Of a DNA stretch of 64,000 bases, positions 9,509-19,744 are shown piece after piece. Under the pieces are notes generated by a model. The model saw only the letters and a program-made list of their open reading frames with translations, had not been told where the DNA came from and ran no database searches. This DNA comes from Breviolum minutum Mf 1.05b.01 (taxonomy: Eukaryota > Sar > Dinophyceae > Suessiales > Symbiodiniaceae): contig DF239428.1 of the NCBI GenBank assembly GCA_000507305.1, positions 206,629-270,628 on the forward strand. Direction: 5' to 3'. Within the stretch, counting starts at the first letter, position 1. Each line of letters starts with the position of its first letter. The position numbers and the translations under genes are program-made.

Positions 9509-10174
9509 ATGACGTCTCCTCACCCTGACAAATGGACCCTTGGAGAGTTCGACCAGTGCGTGCATCTGGTTGGAAAGGCTCGTCGTCTGGGTGTCTATGA
9601 CAGTGTGATGAATAGAGTGAAGAGGATTGAGAATGGACTTCAAGTTGAGTTCATGGCAAATGGTTTAGCCGATGGTGACTTGGTTGGCGTTGACTTCACA
9701 GAGTCCGCTCGTGTTGAGGCAGCCCGAGTGTCTCAGGCTGCTGGAGCCATGACTGATGCTGCTAAACGCCGAGGAGGTCCTTTGGAAGAGTCTCCTGTTG
9801 CCAAGACGGCTTTGACCAAGGCCAGTCCCTATGCCTCTCCGAGTGGTGTTTTGGTACCACCCATGCCTTCCTATGATAGCACTGGCCATGAGATGCATTT
9901 GAGCCCTCTTCCGTCTGGCATTTCTTCACTTCGCCAGTGGGGTGACAATTTGGTGACCTTCGGAAAGTACGCCAAGAAGAAGAGGTATCATGAGATCTTG
10001 AATGGTACTGCTGACGAGTTTGTCAGCTATCGCAAGTATCTCCTGAGCCACTATGAATCTGGAAGTGCGCTGTTGCGCGATTTGGTCAACTTCATGAAGG
10101 CATCCGGATTCACTCACGAGTCTGATGATCGTCCATGTATCCCTGGAACACACGTTCCACGATCTTATGGCTGA
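9509..10174 (+). CDS. copia 3' accessory ORF (221 aa), unknown function
   Basis: This separate ORF lies inside the element, between the RNase H end and the 3' LTR, where most copia elements encode nothing. It follows Gag-Pol by 300 bases. Its first part is polar with an Ala/Ser/Pro-rich middle (about 75-130). The C-terminal part (about 140-200) holds LRQWGDNLVTFGKYAKKK and then YHEIL...YRKYLLSHY. The FGK-x-Y-x-E-x-Y-x-L pattern recalls the short FGKxKGxxYxEVxxxxxxYxxWL module found in some exonuclease-associated and DUF3820-like proteins. That resemblance is by eye and weak. There is no signal peptide or membrane segment, so an envelope role is unlikely. An intact frame in an otherwise intact element suggests it is maintained. 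The ATG at 9509 is the first in frame. Confidence 0.8.
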   Translation: MTSPHPDKWTLGEFDQCVHLVGKARRLGVYDSVMNRVKRIENGLQVEFMANGLADGDLVGVDFTESARVEAARVSQAAGAMTDAAKRRGGPLEESPVAKTALTKASPYASPSGVLVPPMPSYDSTGHEMHLSPLPSGISSLRQWGDNLVTFGKYAKKKRYHEILNGTADEFVSYRKYLLSHYESGSALLRDLVNFMKASGFTHESDDRPCIPGTHVPRSYG

Positions 10175-10232
10175 GCCATGACTTTTCCAGCTGATGATAG
10201 CTGGCAGTGTTTTTGATTTTGAGATTCTTAGG

Positions 10233-10320
10233 AGTCTTGATTCAGAGCCATGATCGCAGGGACTTTTAGGCCCAGGTGGAAAAAGAGGTTGCGTGGACCG
10301 CAACCGATGTGCTGTCAACA
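10233..10320 (+). repeat. 3' LTR of the copia element
   Basis: This is the second copy of the 88-bp terminal repeat, ending GTGCTGTCAACA and then running straight into TATATATA. The first base is A rather than T, so the usual TG end is lost on this side. The purine stretch before it (TTAGG) is short for a polypurine tract. Confidence 0.9.
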
Positions 10321-10342
10321 TATATATATATATATATATATG

Positions 10343-11465
10343 TAGACAATGTATTCTTTAAAGCCAGCAAAAACTCACTTTGTCTGATGCATCTGGGGAA
10401 ATGTGTATATAAAATCTTTACCTAGAGAGTCACTCAGCCAAAGGATCATGAAATACCCAAACAACTTCAACTTTTGATTATCCTCCTCATGTACTCCCCC
10501 AACATCTATTCAGGATGGCCTGCATGCATCAAACGCGGTATGTGACTAATATTCCAACCTCCAATTGTTCAATGGTAAACTCGCTGTTAGCCTGTCAGCT
10601 TCAGGGGAAGGTTCCTTTTTGACATAAGATGATATTGATTTTTGCAAATCCTCGGTCAAGTACTCTACATCTTGATTCATTTCACTAGTTACAAATTTGA
10701 CATAATTTGATATGTATATTGATTACTGCATATATTGTAAAATCCCCCTTCCTCCAAAGTATTGTGCTAACGCAACTAGAAATGCTGGGACCACAATTTT
10801 AACAGCTTTGTTTTGCCGAGTTGCCATGGCCATGGACCAGCGCGACCACCGCGAGCGCTTGAGGAGATCTAAAGCCTAACACAAAGGCTGACGGTTGGCT
10901 TGGATGAAAAATGAAAGTCGAGGATGATTGTGGAGATGCTATGTGTTATAAAAGAGATATATTCTGTATATACATCCTTCATTTGTATATGTGTGGTCTA
11001 TTCCTGAAAAATTGTGGTTCATCTGAACATTTACGTCTCAAACCCACAAGTTTCAACTGCATTTGAAGGGACATCGCTTGAAGCAGCTTCCCCACCTTAA
11101 TCGTTCCCCTACAAAAAAGTCCAAAACGCTCATCCCTCATCCAAGCCCTAAGCCCTAAGCGGTTCCAGTGATGAATCAAAGTTGGCTGTGAAAGTTGAAG
11201 GTTTACCCCACTGAAATGCTTTTCCCCTCCTTGGAAAGCTCGTTACCTGTTCCTGGGAAAAGCTATGTGGTGAAAACTTCGAGGGAACCGAACCTTACCT
11301 GAAAATGCTGGGACGGAAACCTCCGAATCCGAAAAAGTCGGATCCGAAGTTCGTATCTTCAAACTCCTTCCCGAAACACCAAGGGGCTGCATTCAGCTTC
11401 TTCACGTCACCAATCAATGATGGATCCCTGAGCGTTTTTCAAAGTGGGTGGTGAACCCGTGGGGC
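10343..11465. other. no gene seen
   Basis: AT-rich stretch to the right of the retrotransposon. Poorly structured; no recurrent element recognised. CCCTAAGCCCTAAG near 11148-11161 looks telomere-like but is only two units. Confidence 0.4.
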
Positions 11466-12050
11466 GCTAGCAATTATGAATGGAGTGTTATAAGCCCTAT
11501 ATAGATGGCCTGATAAATGGGTAGTTGGGGTTATAACTTCCCTACTTGTAGGGGGGGTATAACTCCAGTTCTATCTGATATAAGGCTTATCTTGTTTTAT
11601 CACATATTCTCCATATCCACTAGTGAGCCGAATTTGGGCCAAACTTCTAAGCACTTCAATTTCTTGGCTAAAAAAACAAATGTTGGATCATCTTTATGAA
11701 GATACTGTATCTCAAAACACCAAATTTGGGGCGACCTCGGCAGTTTTTGTTCAAAAATTGGTCAAAATCATTAAATGACTCAGATATCTCAGATCAAAGG
11801 AAACTTGAACGTGGAAACTTGACGAATTGATCTTTTTCTTCAAACAACATGTCCCAGGATCTAATCATTACAGTAAAAAGTAGATTCGAAATGTGAGGCT
11901 ATCTCATGTTATCGAAACTGGGTGCATATAATACATCTTACACATACAGAGGTTAGCCCCTACCAATTATAAATGGTGCTATAACCCCTATGAGTAGGGT
12001 TATAACCCCGGTTATGTACCCGTGTACAAGGCCATTTTTGTTCGGGGCTT
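11466..12050. repeat. two diverged 'TATAACCCC' repeats
   Basis: AATTATGAATGGAGTGTTAT (near 11473) and AATTATAAATGGTGCTATAA (near 11966) begin related segments rich in TATAACCCC and CCCTACTTGTAGGG / CCCTATGAGTAGGG. A third relative lies at about 44212-44290. Boundaries are uncertain. Confidence 0.4.
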
Positions 12051-12968
12051 CCAACTCCCATGTGATAGTAGTGGTTTTTTGGATGTTGTTGAAATCATGG
12101 TAGAAATCCCATGACGTTTTCACATCATGACACATCATGACACCCTCCGTGGAGCCTGGAACCCCATGGGACCGCCCGACCCCCTTTCCCGTTTTCGACC
12201 ACCTCAACGCTGAATGAAAAGCATTCCAGGTACGACTGGAATCACAGGATGCGATGCGATTTCAGGTCATGTCATCTTGAGGTGTAACTGGGGGCCACAC
12301 ACAAACAACATATATATATATATATCACATATATGGGTGGGTAGTTGCAGTTTTTTCTATTACCAAAGATCTTCGTTTTTTTTTGGGGGGGGGGGCATGT
12401 TGCATACATCAAGAGAATTGGATGATCAAATCATGTTTTGTACCCACAAACACCACCCTTCATTTGCGGAAGAAAGGAACAGTTTGTGGAAGGAAACTTT
12501 TTTCCATAAACTTCAGAATTATATAGCTTGGAATGAGGTAGGGGAAGGAAAAGAAAGGTACCCCCGAACAATGTAGAGTGAGAAAACACCAGGGTTGGAA
12601 GCTCGAGGTCACCATCTTTAAGCACACGCAACTCATTTAACGATGTGGTGAGCAGCGAGCAGCCTGAAGGAAATGCGACCATTCAAATCAACAGAGATTC
12701 ATTTGCCACCTCTTATGTGATGTTTATGTTGGGTTCTGACTGTAACAGTCGATACTATACCTGGTATAGTAAATTTGGTAAAAAAAAAAGCACCTGACAT
12801 TTCTGTGATTTTACGCTAGCAAGCCCACCCTTTGACCAGAACCAAACAACATCCGAGGATAACATCACCAAATCCTTCATCTGATCCACTAGCATTGGCA
12901 CATCTTCAGCTTGAACTTGACTTTGGGCGGGATCCCCCCGACCCCAATTCTGACATCTGAAAAACCTC
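12051..12968. other. no gene seen
   Basis: Holds a TA run near 12309-12325, a poly-G run near 12385-12394 and a poly-A run near 12780. No coding region could be supported. Confidence 0.4.
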
Positions 12969-13116
12969 TCTGAAATGGTGAGATTTCTGGTAACCAATCG
13001 GGGCAAATGATCATATGTTAACATGAATTGTCAGGTCATTTTGAGAGGCTTTCTTCCCTTCTAAACTGATCTCAAATGATTGAAATCAATCAACGAAAAT
13101 TTCAGCCAGAAACAAT
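12969..13116. repeat. dispersed duplicate K, copy 1
   Basis: About 148 bp from TCTGAAATGGTGAGATTTCT to CAGCCAGAAACAAT. It is closely similar to 33814-33960 (starting TCTGAAATGGTGGGATTTCT). It is followed directly by a family B element that the other copy lacks at this exact point. Confidence 0.75.
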
Positions 13117-13219
13117 CTGGTTGGTGGTTGAACCAACCCATTTGAAAAATATTCGTCAAATTAGATCATTTCCCCACGGATCGGGGTGAAAATAAAAAAT
13201 ATCTAAAACCACCTCCTAG
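13117..13219. mobile_element. foldback element, family B (TSD CAAT)
   Basis: Starts CTGGTTGGTGGTTGAACC and ends AACCACCTCCTAG. It is flanked by CAAT on both sides, a 4-bp target duplication. The core GTCAAATTAGATCATTTCCC is shared by the family. The paralogous duplicate at 33.8 kb preserves the uninterrupted site. Confidence 0.8.
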
Positions 13220-13290
13220 CAATATTCAAACCTGGGCATGCTGAATCCTCATATTTGGCTTCCCAAAACCTAAGTCCTACCATTTCTCCA

Positions 13291-13391
13291 CTGCACATAG
13301 GTCCAGGGTTATAGGGTAGTTACCCAACCACTTCCCATGTGTGAATGGTTGGGTGGGTTGGTTCACCCTATAACCCTGGACCTGTGTGCAG
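13291..13391. repeat. near-perfect 101-bp hairpin (foldback, single copy here)
   Basis: The left arm CTGCACATAGGTCCAGGGTT pairs with the right arm AACCCTGGACCTGTGTGCAG, and pairing continues inward through ATAGGGT/ACCCTAT and ACCCAACCA/TGGTTGGGT. Almost all of the element is paired. No second copy was found in the window. Confidence 0.8.
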
Positions 13392-13728
13392 CTAAAATTT
13401 CCCCATCCAATGAGACTGAAATTATGTACAAATACTTGTTAACAAGTGAATCCTTCAGAGTCAGCGTCCATCTCGCCTCATCGCAAATGCCTTAATACAT
13501 TGATCACTGAATTGCAATAAGCACCTGCAAGGGGGGTTTGGATGGATTGGAAATGAAACGGTTTCCTAACTTATCAGTCTTATTCTCATACCCTTTCTCT
13601 AATTTTGAATGTCAGTTCATCTTGAGAGACTTATCCTACTGAATCACAAGTTGGCAAAACGTCACCTAGATTGTTTCACTCTAACCATCTCTAACCCAAA
13701 GTGAATGTCAACGAGTCAAAAGTGTGAT

Positions 13729-13840
13729 TACCGTCCCTGAAACTGAAACGAACAGCTCGCCCCTGAAAATGAATGGTTGGAAGATGAATTTCCTTTGGTA
13801 AGCCCTATTTTAGGGGGCTATGTTAGTTTCAGAAAGGGTA
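13729..13840. mobile_element. foldback element, family A
   Basis: TACCGTCCCTGAAACTGAAA at the left, GGGGCTATGTTAGTTTCAGA then AAGGGTA at the right. The internal CCCCTGAAAATGAATGGTTG matches other family A copies. Confidence 0.7.
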
Positions 13841-14314
13841 CCTTTGACATAATTTCAACAAGTTGAGCATCTTTCAAATGCCAACATCTCATAATCTGTA
13901 ATGCCAACATAAATCAACAAGTTCAACACTTCCAAACACTACATCCGATGCCATAGCTCTTCCCGTATATACACACTGACTGGACCTGCATGGGGCTTCA
14001 ACTTCCTTGACCTGCCAGTGAGTTGTTTGGAGAAAACCATTGCAGTTGATACACCCAGAAGAGATCTTTTAAACATGAGTACCGCAGCCAAATCACCAGA
14101 TTTGAATTGAGTTACCTTTTCCAAGGCACTTATTGTTTAGTATCAATGTTAAATTGCCAGGCTTTCAGTTCTTAATACCTGTTTGACGTTCCAGGAAGTA
14201 CTGCAAACTTCTGTTCTCAAGAAGTTTCTCTAACTCTAGCCCAAAAAAACCTAACTCCAAAGGATGCCGTATATCCCCCAAATAAACATGATAAAAAGGT
14301 GGGACATCTGGAAA
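13841..14314. other. no gene seen
   Basis: AT-rich sequence with 'caacaagtt...' repeated loosely near 13855-13925. No supported feature. Confidence 0.35.
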
Positions 14315-14416
14315 TACCCCCCAGAAAACTAACATAGATACCAAAAATAACCAAAAATAATGCTTTGGAAGATGTATCTCCTTTCAAAAAATTCAAATAT
14401 GGCGTCATTTTGGGTA
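14315..14416. mobile_element. foldback element, family A', diverged
   Basis: Left end TACCCCCCAGAAAACTAACA is typical. The right end (GTCATTTTGGGTA) is degraded, so only one arm is secure. Internal TTTGGAAGATGTATCTCCTT matches the copies at 39129 and 52611. Confidence 0.5.
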
Positions 14417-14681
14417 TCCAGCCGTTAGTTAATTTTGGGGGTTTCCATTCAATCTCGAAAAATCCCTACACAAAAAAAACCTCCTGACTTGGACACTCAA
14501 AGTTGGAGAGTTGGAACGAATGTATCCTCCAACGTCGTCATGGTTTTCAGTGACAAAAATGCGTTGTTTTCTCCAATAGGATCGTGACAATTTCAAGTAT
14601 CCCATCCATAATTTCCACTGAAGCATGACTACGGGAGAAAAACAAAAAAATCATCAGAAAAAAAAACAACTGAAACAAAAA

Positions 14682-14788
14682 CTGGTTGGTGGTTGAAGCA
14701 ACCCATCTGAAAAATATGATCGTCAAATTGGGTTCATCTTCCCCAAATTGGGATGAAAATCAAACATATTTGAGTTGCCACCACCTAG
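14682..14788. mobile_element. foldback element, family B (TSD AAAA)
   Basis: CTGGTTGGTGGTTGAAGCAA to TTGAGTTGCCACCACCTAG. Flanked by AAAA on both sides, consistent with a 4-bp duplication though low-complexity. The right arm carries TTGAGTTGCCACC, a subtype also seen at 29782, 38363, 54816 and 58305. Confidence 0.75.
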
Positions 14789-15177
14789 AAAATGCCCAGT
14801 CCCCCACCTCTACCTCAGTACACCCAGGCTGAAGGGTCTCAAGATCATGTGGAGAGAGAAGGCTTTTCCATTCTCCATCAAGTTAGCTATATTTCACCAT
14901 CTGAAACAAATTTCCCAGAAATCACATCAGGTGATTGGAGAGTACTTTCTGGTATTACACTACTCCACTTGGCTTTTACTTTTGCTAGTGAAATCACAGG
15001 CTGTTGGTTTTTGCTTCCGGACGTTTGTCTAGGTGAATTGTATTTTTGCAACTCAGATTTAACCAAGTTTGGTTTTTGAGCTTTGAGGTTTAAGAGCGAA
15101 GTTGTGAAAAATGGTCGCAGTGTTCGAAAGATTTGTAAGATTTCATGTGTGGTATATTGTCTTTGGCACGTTCTTCT

Positions 15178-15190
15178 ATTTTGGCTCAAG
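15178..15190 (+). other. 13-base match to the dinoflagellate spliced-leader 3' end
   Basis: ATTTTGGCTCAAG followed immediately by ATG (15191). It matches the last 13 bases of the known dinoflagellate spliced leader; the bases upstream do not match well. Such relics mark genes reinserted from trans-spliced mRNA. The frame that follows (MNCDLCNGPLGSLVTSTKV...) ends at 15295 and is unrecognised. A chance match is possible. Confidence 0.4.
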
Positions 15191-15422
15191 ATGAATTGTG
15201 ACCTTTGCAACGGGCCGTTGGGTTCATTAGTAACGTCAACCAAAGTGACCTTCTTCCAGATTCATGGTGCCTTCAACAGGAATGGCTTGAGCTGAAAAAC
15301 ATCACGAAAATCCAACTCAAATCCAAGTTCTTGCAGGAACAAAACTACCAGCTGACCAGCAAAACCACCCAAGATTTGGAGGGTTTTCAGCCCCATGTTT
15401 TTTTAAACTTATTTTAAACATC

Positions 15423-15526
15423 TACCCTCCCTGAAACTAACATAGCCATGGAAAATCCACCATTTTGATAGTATTTATCAGGAAAAATGGGGATTTTCAT
15501 GGGCTATGTTAGTTTCAGGGAGGGTA
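15423..15526. mobile_element. foldback element, family A, near-perfect arms
   Basis: TACCCTCCCTGAAACTAACA pairs with TGTTAGTTTCAGGGAGGGTA without mismatch. The middle also pairs: CCATGGAAAATCC... with ...GGATTTTCATGGG. A young-looking copy. Confidence 0.85.
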
Positions 15527-15562
15527 CACACTTTTAATTTTGCTATTCTAAAATTCTTTCTG

Positions 15563-15612
15563 GTACCCCCCCGAAACTGACCTATGAACTTGAAAGCTGG
15601 CGAGTTTCAAGT
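15563..15612. mobile_element. family A element, left end only
   Basis: TACCCCCCCGAAACTGACCT resembles the family A left arm. No right arm is found downstream. Confidence 0.35.
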
Positions 15613-15952
15613 CAGGAAGCTTCATAAATCTTCCAGCATTCCAGGTAAAATCTCCGCATTTCTTCGACGTAAAAACAAGACCATCCACCCTGACATCATC
15701 TGATCCGTGATGGTTCGGTCATCCATGATTAGTGATTTAGCGGCTTAATTCTGATCATGACATCTTTCAACGTTTGCAATATTATCAAAAAGAAAAAACA
15801 ATTTGTGTCTTATCTTACGGGAAATTGTTATCATTGGTAGTAATTGAAGACTCTCAACTTTTTGTGAGGACACATCCCGACAACGATTGATAAAGTGTGT
15901 TTTCAACCCGGATTTGAGCAAACATATTTTTTGTCCCTCAATGTCGAGATCA

Positions 15953-15972
15953 CCTATCTATCTATCTATCTG

Positions 15973-16009
<37 letters not shown>

Positions 16010-16168
16010 GTATCTGTCTATCAATGTATCTGTCTATCTATCTATCTATCTATCCATCTGTCTATCTATCTATCTATCTATCTGTCTATCTATCTATCTG
16101 TCTATCTATGTATCTGTCTATCTATCTATCTGTCTATCTGTCTATCTATCTATCTATCTATCCATCTA
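15953..16168. repeat. imperfect (TCTA)n/(TCTG)n microsatellite, about 215 bp
   Basis: Long run of TCTA units interrupted by TCTG, TCCA and TATG variants. Open in two frames as SIYL/SVYL repeats, which is an artefact. Confidence 0.95.
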
Positions 16169-16960
16169 CACGGTGTAGTGTAGATGTTTCCGACATCAAA
16201 TTTCATTCTCATAAGCAAATCTGCGGACATGTTTTTCTTCCGGAAAGCCATCCAAAATGTCATGGCGTCATGGCCCGCAGGCAGTCAAGGATCATAGCGA
16301 GCAAAAATCACAAACCGAGCTTGGTGAGTTTGTGTTTCGCATGATCTTTCTTGAGAAGAGAAACTCCCATTCCTAAAGTTCGAGAACCGATGTCAAAAAT
16401 TGTCAAATACATCAAAAAACGAAACACCAATCTCATGTTACAACTTGACAAATCACATGCTAACAACATATAAAAATACTTAGATATGATGTATATATAT
16501 AAGAAAAAATGCGAGTCAACTATTTTTGGAAAAAAAACATGATAATTATACATGTCCTATTTGACATTCTTCAACACCTGGGTCTCGTTTAAAACACTCA
16601 CACGGAGTGGCTACCACAGCATCCATTTACAAATGGGCAACTTCACCCATTGGAGAACTCATGGCTGTGCAGGATCGCAATCTTCATCACAAGATTCGAG
16701 AAAATCATCCAATCAAACTATCACAAGATTAGCACAGGCTATCAAACTATATTCAAACATCATGTGCATATGTAAATATATATATATATAATTATATATA
16801 GCGTTTTTGGGTATGAATTTATTTTCAATTCAATGCTTGCTTGTCTAGAAATTCTGGTGTCATCCAAACTGCAAAATTTTGGCGCAAAAAAAAAACATCT
16901 TGCGAAACTTGCACCCAAAAAAAAAACACCAGCGTTTGAGTCATGATGAAAATCGCTTCA
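16169..16960. other. no gene seen
   Basis: AT-rich, with TA runs at about 16779-16799 and poly-A runs near 16886 and 16919. No supported feature. Confidence 0.35.
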
Positions 16961-16989
16961 ATTCTTTTTGACACCTAAAAGCAAAAAAG

Positions 16990-17115
16990 GTCATCTTTCA
17001 GAAGCTTGCCGGCAAATCAGGTGGATCTGGACGCGCCTGGATTCAGATGAGTGGCTGCTGCCATTTCAAGGCGGTTGGGCCATGCTACATCCAGTGACTC
17101 TACCTTTTGCGAAAC
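16990..17115. other. GC-richer coding-like island, strand uncertain
   Basis: A frame on the plus strand reads SEACRQIRWIWTRLDSDE and onward without stop from an AG at 17000; the minus strand is also open over part of it. Base composition stands out from the flanks. It could be an exon or a gene relic. No family recognised. Confidence 0.25.
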
Positions 17116-17214
17116 TACTACACATGCACATATTAATACGTAGATCTATTTGATGCTATCTGCTATCGGTGAGAAATATCCAAAAAGTATGATAATGATG
17201 AAAGTTGATCATAT

Positions 17215-17350
17215 TTGATGTGGATATAACATAATATAATATAATACAATACAATATGATATAAAATGAAATAACATGATAATATAATATGATATATATA
17301 ATACAATATAATATAACACAATGTAATATAACATAACACAATTATATATA
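17215..17350. repeat. degenerate (ATAAT/ATACA)n AT-rich array
   Basis: Loosely pentameric ATAAT, ATACA and ATATG units. Neighbouring AT microsatellites at 17785-17800 and 17830-17850 make 17.2-17.9 kb low-complexity. Confidence 0.7.
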
Positions 17351-18133
17351 GTTATATATACATATCTATAGCAAACATATAATCTGTTCAAATTACTCCA
17401 CTTCTCAGACAAAAATTAACAACAACAACAACATTAGGGGCCCATCTAAATCTACCTACCGCCAATTTGATCCAGAAATCACATCTGGTCCCGCCGCGAT
17501 TCACGGGTGATGGGATTCCGGAGATTGGGTGAAAGAAAGTTGGCTTAACTTGTCCCTCCAAAATCGCAATTGTGTGTTTTTGCGATGGATTTTTGTTGGA
17601 TTTTCAGATGCTCCAAACAACTTACCAAGCCAGTTATTAGTATATTCTTCAAGGCGATTGAAAACTGGCTTATTTCAGAATGCTTCACCATCGCGAGTTT
17701 CACCCCATTTGAGTATCCGTTTTTCTCTATTTGTTCATGGACTTGTGTTGACTAAAAACATCCAACTGAAACCAACCAAGCAATATATATATATATACAC
17801 TGTATGTTTAAATCTATATCTGTATCTATAAATATATATATATATATTCAGATGCATAATTTCCAATTATATAAATATATGAGTATATGTACATATAAAT
17901 ATCATTTGGATTTATATGGTCCAACATGAGGGGTTTTCTTTTTGTTTCGGTTACCACATAAATAATTCACCACCAAACACCATACCCCCAACGAAAGATC
18001 ATCTGTTTGAACCTCCTGTCGCTTGGCAGTTGGTGGTGGCTTATGAGGTGGCCTTGGACCCAACAAATCGCTGGGGGAGATGGGAGTAAGGATCATGAGC
18101 CCCTTTTGGAGGGACCAATTTTGAGGGATTTCC

Positions 18134-18176
18134 CTTAGTGTATTGTTTGGGTTGGTGTCCTATAATGACCCCTGTA
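18134..18176 (-). repeat. family F fragment, inverted orientation
   Basis: Read on the minus strand it gives CAGGGGTCATTATAGG...CCAACCCAAACAATACA, matching the left part of family F copies at 24588 and 56309. Confidence 0.45.
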
Positions 18177-18202
18177 ATACTGTTGATGGGAGAGAAATCC
18201 GG

Positions 18203-18301
18203 AAAACTCACCAGTTGAGGTGAAGGTAGTTTATCTCATTATTTACAGGTTTTTTTTTACATCCAACCGGTGGTTGTTGGGGATTTCTTCCAGTAACAGT
18301 A
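18203..18301 (+). repeat. family E repeat
   Basis: AAACTCACCAGTTGAGGTGA ... ATCCAACCGGTGGTTGTTGG ... TTTCTTCCAGTAACAGTA. Same layout as the copy at 25916. It contains poly-T where that copy has GGGTTTATAC. Confidence 0.55.
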
Positions 18302-18467
18302 GACATCATAAATGGAATTATACCAAAAATGGGGCCAAATCCGAAGTCCTCCCAGTTCTAGATGGAGGGAAACCTCCCGATTAAACGAGCAGACATGACA
18401 TAGCACCTGGGCAGGAGGCCAGAAACCCAAAAAGGAAACTGGAATCTTCAGGTGCGAGCTGTTCCCT

Positions 18468-18559
18468 TACCATCCATGTATGGTATATTTACCTACATTT
18501 GCTTGTTTGTAATGGTAAAATATGGTAAATGTAGGTAAATATACCATACATGGATGGTA
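18468..18559. mobile_element. foldback element, family C, near-perfect hairpin
   Basis: TACCATCCATGTATGGTATA on the left pairs with TATACCATACATGGATGGTA on the right. Inner TTTACCTACATTT pairs with AAATGTAGGTAAA. Only a short loop is unpaired. The bases just upstream (TTCAGGTGCGAGCTGTT) are a family A right-end fragment. Confidence 0.85.
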
Positions 18560-19531
18560 TGGGGTTTGTTTCAGGGGATGGTAGATTGACTGTTTTTTCT
18601 GAACATTTTGGCGGCTTCCATTCGAATTTTGTTTTTTAGATTCCAGTCGTTCGTTAATCTGCCTCGTCCCATGTATCTCCAATCTCCGCGAAAGGTACCT
18701 ATACAACCATCCAACAGAATACTAAATGGCAATCTTGGAGCATCCCTAGTAGCAAACTGATGACATTAAAACTATACGCGCACAATCACGTTTGCACTCC
18801 AAGTTGGTTGTAGATGTGTGTGACCGATGTATCGCGCTGATACCTGAGGACGTTTTCAAATTGGAAGCCCAACAAAAATCCACTTGAATTCATGGACCTT
18901 CAAAACTGCAGGATGTTTAAACTTCATCAGAACACAAACCTACGTAGTTGCCTGGCTTTTTGTTCCTACAAAAATCACCGACCAAGCAAGTACTTTGAAC
19001 GTTGCACATCTTTTGAGTCATGGGATCTCACGGAGATGCTTCGATGCTTGGTTAGTCAACGCATCCCCTGAAAAAAACTCCATTGGTTTCCCGGAAGGCC
19101 TTAAACCCTTGCGAAGGGGGTGTACATACGGGGGCCCCGGTTGACCAGTCATGAACTGGGCGATTTCTGAATAGCCTCCGGGATGTTCAAAGGAAAAAAA
19201 AAGACCGTTGATGCATCCATGAGATAAAATATCAATATAAAGTTTACCTATTCTCTGGTTTTGCCGGATTTTTGAACCATCAGAATCACGGTTTGTATAG
19301 ACATGAGTAGTTCATGATGCTTAACATTGAACTCGCTTACGTCCCGCAATCTGTGCATCGGGCTTTGTCCGAGCAAACACATTTAACGTTAAAGCACTGT
19401 GATTCAAAAACCTTTGTTTACATTCCATTCTACTGGCTACAGTTGATAGGATGTTGATAGGTATCAACTATGATGTTTTATTGAATCCTTCAACTATAAC
19501 AATGGGCAGAAAAATGCAGTGTACACACCTA
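18560..19531. other. no gene supported
   Basis: Includes an 86-codon open frame (18884-19144) without recognisable features. Its end, GGGGGTGTACATACGGGGGC then CGGTTGAC, resembles the G-run/GGTTGAC end of family D. Confidence 0.3.
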
Positions 19532-19651
19532 TCCCTCATCTTCCAGTTCCCTATATATTTGGAACCTTTTGCTCCCAGGCAAGCCAATATATCAGGTAAC
19601 TAGACTCGACCCCTGATTCCAAATATATAGTAGGGAACTGGAGGATGAGGG
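19532..19651. repeat. 120-bp foldback, single copy here
   Basis: CCCTCATCTTCCAGTTCCCT at the left pairs with the right arm AGGGAACTGGAGGATGAGGG, and pairing continues through ATATATTTGGAA/TTCCAAATATAT with a small bulge. No relative was seen in the window. Confidence 0.75.
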
Positions 19652-19661
19652 TATGACATCA

Positions 19662-19744
19662 TCATGGCTAGTCAACCTACTCCCCCCCCCTAAGGTACTG
19701 AAATAGCTGGCCTTATGATCAGGGCTTATTAACCATTGGTTTCC
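19662..19744. mobile_element. family D element
   Basis: TAGTCAACCTACTCCCCCCC ... GAAATAGCTGGCCTTATGAT ... TTATTAACCATTGGTTTCCC. Its right border coincides with the end of the coding-like exon at 19745-19862. Confidence 0.6.

Larger units (their letters stand above)
2701..10320 (+). mobile_element. complete Ty1/copia LTR retrotransposon
   Basis: In order this element shows an 88-bp 5' LTR, a primer-binding site, a single Gag-Pol frame (2876-9208), a second ORF (9509-10174) and an 88-bp 3' LTR. The integrase-RT-RNase H order is that of Ty1/copia (Pseudoviridae). The coding frame has no stop and the LTRs differ at one internal base (plus the terminal T/A), so insertion is probably recent and the copy may be autonomous. 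It sits in a TA-rich site: the left flank ends TATATA and the right flank begins TATATA. A target duplication is therefore possible but cannot be proved in this sequence. One ambiguous base (n) occurs at 9239. Confidence 0.95.

Noticed and set aside
10180..10205. CCAGCTGATGATAGCTGG hairpin as a retroviral export element
   Set aside because: Too short and unsupported; could be chance.
11148..11161. CCCTAAGCCCTAAG as a telomeric repeat
   Set aside because: Only two units, no array around it.
12969..13024. Conserved peptide MLTYDHLPRLVTRN read on minus at 13.0 and 33.8 kb as a gene family
   Set aside because: The conservation is explained by the duplicated DNA segment K; there is no codon-level signal beyond it.
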